A model generated the notes under the pieces. The model was given only the letters and a program-made list of their open reading frames with translations, was not told the DNA's origin and made no database searches. Positions 1 through 7,478 of a DNA stretch of 64,000 nucleotides are shown piece by piece (positions within the stretch are counted from its first letter, which is position 1; each line of letters opens with the position of its first letter). This DNA comes from Bacillus pumilus. Its GTDB lineage: Bacteria; Bacillota; Bacilli; Bacillales; Bacillaceae. Location: contig NZ_CP027116.1 of NCBI RefSeq assembly GCF_003431975.1, forward strand, positions 496,001 through 560,000. The letters are read 5' to 3'. Made by a program: the position numbers and the translations under genes.

Positions 1-1
1 A

Positions 2-1138
2 GCAGCTCAGCTGATTAACGATGCGAAGAAGCCAGTCATCTTAGCAGGTAAAGGGTTAAGAAATGCAAAGGAAGAGCTTGTTTCGTTTGCAGAAAAGGCA
101 GCTGCCCCTATCGTCATCACACTTCCTGCAAAAGGGGTTGTGCCAGACAGGCATCCATACTTTTTAGGTAACCTAGGTCAAATTGGAACGAAGCCAGCAT
201 ATGAAGCGATGGAAGAATGCGATCTCTTAATTATGCTTGGAACCTCCTTTCCATATAGAGACTACTTACCGGAGGACACGCCAGCGATTCAGCTGGATAT
301 TAAACCAGATCAAATCGGTAAAAGATATCCGGTAGATGTGGGAATCGTGAGTGACAGCAAGAGTGGTTTGCATGAACTAACCTCTTACATTGAATATAAA
401 GAGCAGCGTGGTTTTCTTGAAGCTTGTACAGAGCATATGATGAAGTGGCGAGAAGAAATGGATAAGGAAAAATCCGTTGCTACGTCACCGCTGAAACCAC
501 AGCAAGTTATTGCTAGATTAGAAGAAGCAGTCGAAGACGATGCCATTCTTTCAGTTGATGTTGGTAATGTGACGGTATGGATGGCACGTCATTTCGAAAT
601 GAGACAGCAGGATTTCATTATTTCCAGCTGGCTAGCCACAATGGGCTGTGGTTTACCCGGTGCGATTTCGGCTAAGTTAAATGAACCGAACCGGCAAGCC
701 ATTGCTGTCTGTGGTGACGGAGGCTTCACAATGGTCATGCAAGACTTTGTAACAGCAGTAAAATATAAACTGCCAATCGTTGTTGTGATTTTAAACAACA
801 ACAACCTGGGTATGATTGAATATGAACAACAGGTAAAAGGAAACATCAACTATGGTATAGAGCTGGAGGATATTGATTTTGCTAAGTTTGCAGAAGCGTG
901 TGGCGGCAAAGGAATCTCCGTGTCATCACATGAAGAACTAGCTCCAGCCTTTGATACAGCACTTCAATCGGATAAACCAGTCATTATTGATGTCGCTGTC
1001 GCCAATGAACCCCCGTTACCTGGGAAAATCACGTACACCCAAGCAGCAGGCTTCAGTAAATATTTATTGAAAAAATTCTTTGAAAAAGGTGAACTGGATA
1101 TCCCTCCACTCAAGAAAAGCCTCAAACGCTTTTTCTAA
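2..1138 (+). CDS. ydaP: Thiamine-diphosphate-dependent pyruvate oxidase-type enzyme YdaP (5' end cut off)
   Basis: The reading frame is open from base 2, so this is the C-terminal 378 residues of a protein of about 570; the start lies outside the window. The visible part holds the end of the central domain and the C-terminal ThDP-binding domain. The ThDP/Mg motif begins with GDGG at about 712-723 and closes with the NNNN run near 797-808. Family members are flavin- and ThDP-dependent enzymes that decarboxylate pyruvate (POX/acetolactate synthase superfamily). The best match by recall is B. subtilis YdaP, a general stress protein, and the following mntH-ydaS order fits that neighbourhood. The exact product (acetate versus acetyl phosphate) cannot be read from sequence. 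Confidence 0.9.
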   Translation, partial: AAQLINDAKKPVILAGKGLRNAKEELVSFAEKAAAPIVITLPAKGVVPDRHPYFLGNLGQIGTKPAYEAMEECDLLIMLGTSFPYRDYLPEDTPAIQLDIKPDQIGKRYPVDVGIVSDSKSGLHELTSYIEYKEQRGFLEACTEHMMKWREEMDKEKSVATSPLKPQQVIARLEEAVEDDAILSVDVGNVTVWMARHFEMRQQDFIISSWLATMGCGLPGAISAKLNEPNRQAIAVCGDGGFTMVMQDFVTAVKYKLPIVVVILNNNNLGMIEYEQQVKGNINYGIELEDIDFAKFAEACGGKGISVSSHEELAPAFDTALQSDKPVIIDVAVANEPPLPGKITYTQAAGFSKYLLKKFFEKGELDIPPLKKSLKRFF

Positions 1139-1147
1139 AACAAATGT

Positions 1148-1181
1148 AGTCGGTCTTCTGAAAAGAAGGCTGACTTTTTTT
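1148..1181 (+). terminator. Intrinsic terminator of ydaP
   Basis: A 12-bp stem with one G-T pair (AGTCGGTCTTCT / AGAAGGCTGACT) around a short A-rich loop is followed by seven T. It lies 10 bases after the stop. Confidence 0.85.
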
Positions 1182-1281
1182 GTGATGATCTTCAGAAATC
1201 ATTTCAATTGTCACTTGCTTTAATCTCTATCAAAATATTTAGAAATTATTTTTGGAACTTAAAGCCTATTTTTCCAATTCG

Positions 1282-1309
1282 TTGAGAAAGGTAAAATAGA
1301 CTTTATGAT
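1282..1309 (+). promoter_or_regulatory. Probable sigma-A promoter of the LXG toxin gene
   Basis: TTGAGA (1282-1287), 16-bp spacer, TATGAT (1304-1309). The predicted transcript start is around 1316, which leaves only a short leader carrying the GGAGGG ribosome binding site. Confidence 0.55.
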
Positions 1310-1333
1310 CAATAATGGAGGGAGTGACTTCTT

Positions 1334-2860
1334 CTGGGCAAGATACTTGATGCAAAAGCACTAACAAGCGCCATGGACGCAAGGGCAAAACACTACCAGG
1401 AACTCCGTGAACAAATGGTAGATTTAAAAAAAGCACTTCAAGGCGTGGCAAACCTCGGTGATGACTTCACAGGAAAAGGTGCTGATAACATTAAAAGCTT
1501 CTACAAAGAGCTCGCCGGAAATGTAGACATGTTTATCAGCTTCATTGATAAGCAAAAATGCTTTCATGAAGGTGTTTCTGGAACACTTGATGATACAAAC
1601 TTTGGCGGTGACACCTTTGTAGAAGAACACTTTTTAGACAATGCAGTACATATGGGAATCAAGAATGCCAAAAGCATCGTAAAGGATCAAAAAAAGGCAC
1701 TCAAAACGATTTTTCAAGACATCGACGACCTCATTTCTCTAGAGGTATTTGACAGTAAAACCTTTGATGAAAAGATTGCAGAAGCGGAAGATGAACGGAA
1801 AAAGACGGTTAAAGATTTAATAGAGCTTGATCAACATTTAAAAGATGAATATGCTTTGTCAGAGACTGAGGAGAAGGCTACAATGGCATTGTACGCAGAA
1901 ATGATGAATGCGACAAATGACGGAAAAGCGATTTCTCCGATGAATTTTGACAAGAAAGCGTATCAAAATAGTGAAATCTACAAGGCAAAAAGCGATATTG
2001 AGAAGCAAACTTCTGAATATCTGCAAATCAAAAAAGAACAACAGGAAGCCCGCGAGATCGCAAAGGAACAAGAAGCCCTCGCCAACCGTCCTTGGCATGA
2101 AAAAGCACTCGATTATGGCGGAAATATCGTCAATGAATTGACAGGTGTGAACGATGCAAAACGTGCTGCTACAGGCGTTGACCCGATCACAGGCGAAGAA
2201 CTCACCGCAGGACAGCGCGTCGCCGCAGGCGGTATGGCAGCAGCGGGCTATATCCCAATCGTCGGCTGGGCAGGACGCATTTTCAAAGGCGGGAAAGCTG
2301 TCTATAAAACAACTCAAGCCACATCAGCCGCAGTCAGAGCAGTCGACATCTACAAGACATCACAAAAATCCTTTGACGCCTTAAAAACATCTCAAAAAGG
2401 CTTATATGGCCTCACCGCCACCAACGGCTTCAGCGAAGCGATTACGGGGCGTGATATGTTTGGAAATAAGGTCTCGAAAGAACAGCAGGAAGCGAGTATG
2501 AATGCGGCGCTGGGAATGCTTTTGCCGTTTGGAGCGAAGGGAATTAAAAGTAATTTAGATACCATTAATAAGCCCAAATATATACCGAAAGATATAAATG
2601 GTAAAAATGCGGGTCTACCAAAATACGAGAATGGGAAGTTAATCAATGGAACCGTCCATAAACCAGATTCACAGTTTCCTCATACGCAAATTGGTTATAG
2701 GAAAGGGCGTAAAGAGGGGTACATTCAAACCCTCGAATGGGGAAAAGATGGTACACCGATACAAAGAACAGATTGGACGAATCATGGTAGAGGTGATCAC
2801 ACAAATCCCCACTCGCATCCTGCGGTCTTTAAGGATGGGTCATGGAGTTTTAAAGAATAA
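1334..2860 (+). CDS. LXG-domain polymorphic toxin with pre-toxin linker and HxxxH-type C-terminal toxin domain
   Basis: This is a predicted effector of the type VII (Yuk/Ess) secretion pathway acting in competition between bacteria. The N-terminal ~200 residues are the helical LXG domain (residues beginning GKILDAK; LKKALQGVANLGDDFTGKGA near residue 35). A Gly/Ala-rich pre-toxin TG region (VDPITGEELTAGQR, AAGYIPIVGWAGR) covers about 255-395. The last ~90 residues are a compact toxin domain ending with TNHGRGDHTNPHSHP, resembling the Ntox24 family, probably a nuclease. The family name is tentative. Start choice: LXG proteins begin immediately before GKILDAK, where the only possible in-frame initiator is CTG at 1334, nine bases after GGAGGGAG; the first in-frame ATG is 1373 and would remove 13 conserved residues. 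Codon use turns AT-richer after about 2540, as expected for an exchangeable toxin cassette. The probable immunity gene follows after 16 bp. Confidence 0.85.
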   Translation: MGKILDAKALTSAMDARAKHYQELREQMVDLKKALQGVANLGDDFTGKGADNIKSFYKELAGNVDMFISFIDKQKCFHEGVSGTLDDTNFGGDTFVEEHFLDNAVHMGIKNAKSIVKDQKKALKTIFQDIDDLISLEVFDSKTFDEKIAEAEDERKKTVKDLIELDQHLKDEYALSETEEKATMALYAEMMNATNDGKAISPMNFDKKAYQNSEIYKAKSDIEKQTSEYLQIKKEQQEAREIAKEQEALANRPWHEKALDYGGNIVNELTGVNDAKRAATGVDPITGEELTAGQRVAAGGMAAAGYIPIVGWAGRIFKGGKAVYKTTQATSAAVRAVDIYKTSQKSFDALKTSQKGLYGLTATNGFSEAITGRDMFGNKVSKEQQEASMNAALGMLLPFGAKGIKSNLDTINKPKYIPKDINGKNAGLPKYENGKLINGTVHKPDSQFPHTQIGYRKGRKEGYIQTLEWGKDGTPIQRTDWTNHGRGDHTNPHSHPAVFKDGSWSFKE

Positions 2861-2876
2861 TTTGGAGGAGATATGA

Positions 2877-3332
2877 ATGGGTGTAAAAGAATCAGAGTTT
2901 CTATTAAAAATAAGAGGTGTGGATTATTTTAACAATGAATTATCTTGCCTAGGAGATCAGCTTGCTGAGATTCTGTTGTGTATAAAGGAATTTAAACAGG
3001 ATTATCAATGGTATGTATTTGATGTCTTTGGTTCGACTCACTCTTCTCTTTTTGAGCTATTTCCTAACCAAGATTTGGGCGTAATGTCAACAGACCAATT
3101 AATAGATAGTGTAAGACAAGTTGTTCAGTTTGAATCAGGTGTCTTTATAGGGTTTCAAAAAGGTTTACAGATAGAATGGGATTTGAATTCGATGCCAGAA
3201 ACAGAAGAAGATGAAGGCATTCAACACTCTTTAGCTGATATTGAAATTCGAGCGTTTGATTTTTCTTATTTTGAAGTTTATGGTAACGATATAAAAATTG
3301 AGAAACATCTCGTTCATAATCTTAATAAGTGA
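2877..3332 (+). CDS. Probable immunity protein for the LXG toxin
   Basis: 151 residues, acidic, no signal peptide or membrane segment, so probably cytoplasmic. It starts 16 bp after the toxin stop behind a strong TTTGGAGGAGA site and is AT-rich like the toxin's C-terminal cassette. No named immunity family was recognised. Aromatic-rich segments (QDYQWYVFDVFGS, FDFSYFEVYG) and an acidic stretch (PETEEDEG) suggest a single globular alpha/beta domain. Assignment rests on position: polymorphic toxin genes are almost always followed by their cognate immunity gene. Which toxin activity it neutralises cannot be told. Confidence 0.65.
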   Translation: MGVKESEFLLKIRGVDYFNNELSCLGDQLAEILLCIKEFKQDYQWYVFDVFGSTHSSLFELFPNQDLGVMSTDQLIDSVRQVVQFESGVFIGFQKGLQIEWDLNSMPETEEDEGIQHSLADIEIRAFDFSYFEVYGNDIKIEKHLVHNLNK

Positions 3333-3357
3333 GAGGATTTCGATACGTTGTTGAGTA

Positions 3358-3392
3358 TAAATGTGGATCTTGAAAACCACATTTCATTAACC
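3358..3392 (+). terminator. Possible weak terminator after the toxin-immunity pair
   Basis: Hairpin AAATGTGG / CCACATTT with a 10-base loop, followed by only a short T-containing tail. Confidence 0.4.
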
Positions 3393-3434
3393 ACTTGAAA
3401 GCTAGTAAATCACCACAAAAAAGGAGAAAAAACC

Positions 3435-3659
3435 ATGCTATGGATTCTCACACAAAACCAACAAACTCTGATTCATGTTCAAGAAGTTTCAGTAAGCGGC
3501 AAAAAAATTGAAGGGATGATCATAGGTAGTACTTCTTGGGCAAAGATACTCGGCAAGTATGACTCAAATGATCGTGCAGCTGAGATCCTTCAAGACATGA
3601 TGAAGAAGATTGAAGAACATCCAAATGCCGCGATGACATACCGAATGCCTCTTCAATAA
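3435..3659 (+). CDS. Small conserved hypothetical protein
   Basis: 74 residues behind an AAAAAAGGAGAAAA ribosome binding site. It has no signal peptide or membrane helix. The N-terminal half looks like short beta strands (MLWILTQNQQTLIHVQEVSV, then KKIEGMIIG) and the C-terminal half an amphipathic helix (DRAAEILQDMMKKIEEHP). Short proteins of this kind recur in Firmicutes, often close to toxin or phage loci, but no function was recognised. It may belong to the LXG accessory locus, since it lies on the same strand directly after it. Confidence 0.6.
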   Translation: MLWILTQNQQTLIHVQEVSVSGKKIEGMIIGSTSWAKILGKYDSNDRAAEILQDMMKKIEEHPNAAMTYRMPLQ

Positions 3660-3661
3660 AA

Positions 3662-3700
3662 AAGAAACCACCTTTTCGCGATGAAAAGGTGGTTTTGTTT
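3662..3700. terminator. Bidirectional terminator between convergent small genes
   Basis: Perfect 11-bp stem AAACCACCTTT / AAAGGTGGTTT with A-run before and T-run after. It serves the + strand gene ending at 3659 and the - strand gene ending at 3699. Confidence 0.85.
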
Positions 3701-3962
3701 ATGAAGGTGTTTTTCCGAAAGCCAAAAATAAAGGGATGCCTGTGCCGACAAGGGTTGTGGCAAATAGGAACATACCGCAAATGAATAGGAAATGGCTGGC
3801 TGAAAAGACGAGTGCCAGAATGAGAAAGACGATGCTGAGTCCTACCATGCTATAGGATGGGACAAAGCGGCGTTTGTAGGTAGCTTTCTTTGTTAGGAAC
3901 GAGAAGAAAATCCCAAATATTAAAGGGACAATCCATAAGTAAAATAAAATAATAAGAGACAT
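3699..3962 (-). CDS. Small integral membrane protein
   Basis: 87 residues with three hydrophobic segments (about 3-22, 38-58 and 61-80) separated by a basic loop (TKKATYKRR). Start ATG at 3962 lies 7 bases after GAGGT. It has no recognised domain and no obvious partner. It is transcribed in the same direction as the GNAT gene upstream but about 100 bp away. Confidence 0.6.
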   Translation of the reverse strand: MSLIILFYLWIVPLIFGIFFSFLTKKATYKRRFVPSYSMVGLSIVFLILALVFSASHFLFICGMFLFATTLVGTGIPLFLAFGKTPS

Positions 3963-4061
3963 ACATCATACCTCGATTTTTTCCTTTTATTTTATCAGAT
4001 ACCGATCACAACGGATACGACAAAGCTTCACTTTGTAAAATAATTCATGCAATCGACACAA

Positions 4062-4631
4062 TTAAGTGGGCTGATTCATTGAATGCGTTTTTTGTTTCAT
4101 ATATTCAGGCTGTAAAAGGGCATACACGCAATGATCGGTAAAGCGATCACCCAGCCATTCACATTGTCTCAAAATGCCTTCAAGTGAAAAGGATAATCGC
4201 TCTGGGATTCGTCTGCTTTTCTGGTTATCGACAGCAGCCCTGATCTCAATACGGTGCAGTCCACACTCTTCAAATAAATAGTGAATGACCGCTTGGCATG
4301 CTTTTGTCATGATGCCTTTTCCTTGATGGCCTTCTCCGAGCCAATAGCCGATTGACACGGTTCTATTGATCCAATGAATTTGGTGGGTGCCAATGATGCC
4401 AACGAGCTCTCCATGTGACCAGATCCCGGCTTGGAAACCGTTGCTTTGCATCGCTTGCTCCATAGCGCCTTGGATGAACGCCATACTGTCTTCCTCTGTC
4501 TGCGTTGAATCCACCCAAAGCATCCATTTCCGTAGATGTTCTCTGGATCGTTGGATGAGCAAAAATAGACTTCTTGCGTCTCTTGGCTCAAGCAGCCGCA
4601 TGGATATCTCTTGATCCTGATAAAAAAACAT
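4062..4631 (-). CDS. GNAT N-acetyltransferase, RimJ/RimL-YdaF type
   Basis: 189 residues. It should transfer acetyl from acetyl-CoA to an amino group, possibly a protein N-terminus as in RimL relatives. The acetyl-CoA pyrophosphate loop is visible as GYWLGEGHQGKGIMTKAC (about residues 96-113), with the usual beta strands before it (AGIWSHGELVGIIGTHQI) and the HRIEIRAAVDNQKSRRIPERLSF segment after it. Length is typical for the family. The closest B. subtilis relative by recall is YdaF, encoded in the same chromosomal region. The natural substrate is unknown. Confidence 0.8.
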   Translation of the reverse strand: MFFYQDQEISMRLLEPRDARSLFLLIQRSREHLRKWMLWVDSTQTEEDSMAFIQGAMEQAMQSNGFQAGIWSHGELVGIIGTHQIHWINRTVSIGYWLGEGHQGKGIMTKACQAVIHYLFEECGLHRIEIRAAVDNQKSRRIPERLSFSLEGILRQCEWLGDRFTDHCVYALLQPEYMKQKTHSMNQPT

Positions 4632-4675
4632 ATATCCACTTCCTCTCAGGGGAATTCTACCATAAGCAAATGGAA

Positions 4676-4703
4676 AGAAAAAGACAGCTCATCACTGTCT
4701 TTA
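4676..4703 (-). terminator. Terminator of mntH
   Basis: On the minus strand AAGACAG / CTGTCTT with a loop of about 6 bases is followed by TTTTT. It overlaps the mntH stop codon and separates it from the GNAT gene. Confidence 0.75.
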
Positions 4704-5978
4704 CATAAATGTATCCACAATTAAGAAGAGATTAAGTGCTACAACAAGAGCTGCTATCACCCAAGATATTCCTGTCACCCAGCGGGCATTCGTCAATTCG
4801 CCCATAATTCGTTTTTTACTTGTAAATAAAATAAGTGGAATTAAAGCAAAGGCAATACCAAAGGATAAGACGACCTGACTCATCACAAGTGCAGAGGTCG
4901 GATTCACTCCAGATGCAATGATTGCAATAGGAGGAATAATGGTAATCAACCGGCGGACATACAGCGGAATTCGGTATTGAATAAAGCCCTGCATAATGAT
5001 ATCGCCTGACAGTGTACCGACAGAAGAGCTGGATAATCCGGCAACCAGCAGTCCTACACCAAATAAGATCGCTGATACAGGTCCTGCGAGTGTACCAAAA
5101 TGCTGAAATGCAACATCGAGATCTTCCACAAATAGACCATTTTTATAAAATAAAGCGGCTGCCACAATCAACATGCTGGCATTGATGGCCCCGGCGACGA
5201 TCATAGCAATGAGGATATCTAAAAACTCAAAGCGGAAAATTTGTTTTTTTTCCTTTTCCGTTCTGCCTACGACTCTTCTTTGGGTTAAAGCTGAGTGTAA
5301 GTAGATTGCGTGAGGCATCACAGTGGCACCTAAAATTCCTGCTGCCAGCAGCACGCTGTCTGCGCCATCAAACTTAGGAATGAATAGTCCGCCAGCAACA
5401 CTTGCAATATCTGGTTTGGCGACGAAGGTTTGCACAGCGAAAGCGATCACGACAACGAACAGCATGCCCGTAATACCTGCTTCTAATGCACGATATCCTC
5501 GTCTTTGCAGCTCTAATATCGCAAATGAACCGATGGCTGCGATAATGGAAGCTTCAAGCAGCGGGATTCGAAAGAGCAAGTATAAACCGAGGGCTGCCCC
5601 GATAAACTCAGCTAAATCCGTGGCAATAATCACCAGCTCTCCCTGAATCCATAAACCGATTGAAACTGGCTTTGGAAACTCTTCACGTGCGATTTCCGGT
5701 AAGTTTTTACCTGTCGCGATTCCGAGCTTTGCGGATAAGGATTGAATGAGCAAAGCCATGAGATTTGAAATGAGAATGACCCATAAAAGGAGATATCCAT
5801 ATTTGGAGCCCGCCGCAATGTTGGTGGCAAAGTTTCCTGGATCAATATATGCAATGGCTGCGATAAAAGCAGGACCAAGAAAAGGAAGAAGCCTTCTAAA
5901 TCCTTTGACCTTTCCTTCAAGTGCACGTTCAGCTGCCGCTGACATGTGTGCCTGTGCCTCGATGTATTTGTTTGTCAT
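4701..5978 (-). CDS. mntH: Manganese transporter MntH (Nramp family)
   Basis: 425 residues, about 11 membrane helices. It takes up Mn2+ with protons across the cytoplasmic membrane. The Nramp metal-binding motif DPGN is in helix 1 (AAIAYIDPGNFATN, about residues 42-55) and the helix 6 MPH motif is present (GATVMPHAIYLHSALTQRR). Length is normal for bacterial Nramp. It corresponds to B. subtilis MntH (YdaR) in both sequence and neighbourhood. A promoter with an MntR-type operator lies directly upstream, so Mn-dependent repression by MntR is expected. Confidence 0.95.
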   Translation of the reverse strand: MTNKYIEAQAHMSAAAERALEGKVKGFRRLLPFLGPAFIAAIAYIDPGNFATNIAAGSKYGYLLLWVILISNLMALLIQSLSAKLGIATGKNLPEIAREEFPKPVSIGLWIQGELVIIATDLAEFIGAALGLYLLFRIPLLEASIIAAIGSFAILELQRRGYRALEAGITGMLFVVVIAFAVQTFVAKPDIASVAGGLFIPKFDGADSVLLAAGILGATVMPHAIYLHSALTQRRVVGRTEKEKKQIFRFEFLDILIAMIVAGAINASMLIVAAALFYKNGLFVEDLDVAFQHFGTLAGPVSAILFGVGLLVAGLSSSSVGTLSGDIIMQGFIQYRIPLYVRRLITIIPPIAIIASGVNPTSALVMSQVVLSFGIAFALIPLILFTSKKRIMGELTNARWVTGISWVIAALVVALNLFLIVDTFM

Positions 5979-6021
5979 ATGTCATCACCTAGATTCTACA
6001 AAGTTTTGCTTTGGCACAAAA

Positions 6022-6038
6022 AGTTTCCTTGATGCAAT
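6022..6038 (-). promoter_or_regulatory. MntR operator upstream of mntH
   Basis: Minus strand reads TTGCATCAAGGAAAC, close to the MntR site TTTGCCTTAAGGAAAC known from B. subtilis. It sits about 9 bp downstream of the -10 box, over the expected transcript start, the position used for repression. Confidence 0.75.
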
Positions 6039-6046
6039 TTTTAATC

Positions 6047-6075
6047 ATCATATGCCCATCTTCATGAAAAGTCAA
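6047..6075 (-). promoter_or_regulatory. Sigma-A promoter of mntH
   Basis: On the minus strand TTGACT (6075-6070), 17-bp spacer, TATGAT (6052-6047). Confidence 0.7.
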
Positions 6076-6145
6076 CTATCTGAACTAATAGGTTTGTTTA
6101 TCATATGTAAGTGAAAAGAATAGATACCTTGTCAATCCATCACAT

Positions 6146-6171
6146 AAAAAACACCGCCTCATAGACGGTGT
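6146..6171 (-). terminator. Terminator of ydaS
   Basis: On the minus strand ACACCGTC / GGCGGTGT with a short loop is followed by TTTTTT. Confidence 0.8.
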
Positions 6172-6200
6172 CCCTACTGCTTCCTCTGTTTTTCGTTTTT

Positions 6201-6470
6201 TTATGAAACCCTTGATCCAACACTGCGGAAGATCAGGCTTAAGATAATGACAAAGATCGCTGCTCCTAAGATTGCTGGAATGATCGCAAATCCTGCGAGA
6301 CTAGGACCCCACGTTCCAAGTAATCCATGACCAATCCAAGCGCCTACAAGTCCGGCAATCATTGAACCGATCCACCCTCCTGGTACACTACCTCCAGCGA
6401 GTGCACTGCCAATAAGGCCGATGACAATCGCCACAACTAATGAAATCAGAAATCCTAACATGTTGATCAC
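6201..6470 (-). CDS. ydaS: GlsB/YeaQ/YmgE-type small membrane stress protein YdaS
   Basis: 89 residues and almost entirely hydrophobic, with Gly-rich membrane helices at about 3-25, 31-53 and 58-82 (GSALAGGSVPGGWIGSMIAG). This is the transglycosylase-associated (GlsB) family; the biochemical role is unknown and it is not itself an enzyme. B. subtilis YdaS belongs to the sigma-B general stress regulon, and a sigma-B-like promoter is visible upstream here. Start ATG at 6470 lies behind AGGAGTGATCAAC. Confidence 0.85.
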   Translation of the reverse strand: MINMLGFLISLVVAIVIGLIGSALAGGSVPGGWIGSMIAGLVGAWIGHGLLGTWGPSLAGFAIIPAILGAAIFVIILSLIFRSVGSRVS

Positions 6471-6495
6471 TCCTATTTTTTGTTTGTATTAAGCA

Positions 6496-6521
6496 ATATC
6501 CGTTTTGAAAAAGTTTCAAAC
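6496..6521 (-). promoter_or_regulatory. Sigma-B-type promoter of ydaS
   Basis: On the minus strand GTTTGA (6521-6516), 14-bp spacer, GGATAT (6501-6496), against the sigma-B consensus GTTTAA-N12-15-GGGTAT. It ends about 25 bases before the start codon. Confidence 0.6.
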
Positions 6522-6617
6522 CTTTCGAAACCGCTTCAATGTTCTATACGTATGATGGACAAGGATTGTGTATAATAACAGACAAATACTTGAGCGGCAT
6601 CTAAGGAGGCAAATGAC

Positions 6618-7448
6618 ATGGAGGAAAGAGAGTGGCTAAAAGCCCAATTAAAAGAGATTGAAAAGTGGGAGAAAGACCAGCAAAAGGTGTGGTTTTGGGA
6701 GAAACTCAGCCGCCTTCCATTTCAAATGCTGGACAAGCTGACGCCTGCCTTTATTCAGAAAAAAATCGGCGTGCTGTTAGATGAAATGGGACATTATATT
6801 CAAACAGGCGGTGCTTATTTGACATCAGAAAAAGGGATCATCCATCAATTTCAAAAGAAATGTGCCGATGATTCCATTCAGCGTATAGAAGATATTGAAA
6901 AAGCCCCTATTGAAATCATGGATGCCATTGGTGAACATATGGGGAAAAACAGGACCAATCTCGCTACGGTACAAGGTGCGACAACAGGTGTCGGAGGTAT
7001 ATTTACATTAGCGGCAGATATTCCTGCGGTACTTGGTCTCTCCCTTAAAACATTACAGGATATTGCCGTCACCTATGGCTATGATCCGAAAAATAAAGAA
7101 GAGCGGGTCTTTATCATAAAATGTCTACAGCTGAATTCTGCTGACGTCGTTGGGAAGAAATCGATATTAAAGGAGCTCAGGAGCTTTCATGCTTCAGAAG
7201 GAAAGCATGAAAACATGATCTCTCAAATCCAAGGATGGCGTGAGGTCGTATATAATTACCGGGATTCGTTTGGCTGGAAGAAGCTGTTTCAGCTTGTACC
7301 CATAGCAGGCATTCTGTTTGGTGCAGTCTCCAATCGATCACAGTTAAAAGGAATTGCCGAAACAGGCATGATGCAATATCGAAAGCGAAGAATTGTCACA
7401 AGATTAGACGAGCTCACGCAGCAAGAACAGAGTGAATCAGGTGCATAA
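6618..7448 (+). CDS. EcsC family protein
   Basis: 276 residues. The EcsC domain covers most of the protein: basic/acidic amphipathic N-terminal helices (about 1-50), a Gly-rich segment LATVQGATTGVGGIFTLAAD (about 114-133) and a hydrophobic segment LFQLVPIAGILFGAVSN near residues 223-239. EcsC proteins associate with membranes and have no established biochemical activity, although one is encoded with the EcsAB transporter in B. subtilis. This copy stands alone. ATG at 6618 follows TAAGGAGGCAAATGAC. A TATAAT at 6571-6576 may be its -10 box. Confidence 0.8.
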   Translation: MEEREWLKAQLKEIEKWEKDQQKVWFWEKLSRLPFQMLDKLTPAFIQKKIGVLLDEMGHYIQTGGAYLTSEKGIIHQFQKKCADDSIQRIEDIEKAPIEIMDAIGEHMGKNRTNLATVQGATTGVGGIFTLAADIPAVLGLSLKTLQDIAVTYGYDPKNKEERVFIIKCLQLNSADVVGKKSILKELRSFHASEGKHENMISQIQGWREVVYNYRDSFGWKKLFQLVPIAGILFGAVSNRSQLKGIAETGMMQYRKRRIVTRLDELTQQEQSESGA

Positions 7449-7478
7449 AAAATCCCTTGTCCCAAAGGGATTTTTTAT
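7447..7478. terminator. Bidirectional terminator between the EcsC gene and dctB
   Basis: Inverted repeat AAAAAATCCCTT / AAGGGATTTTTT; T-runs result on both strands. Confidence 0.85.

Noticed and set aside
1859..2317. 152-residue minus-strand frame inside the LXG gene
   Set aside because: Cys/Phe-rich antisense of a Lys/Glu-rich helical protein; not protein-like.
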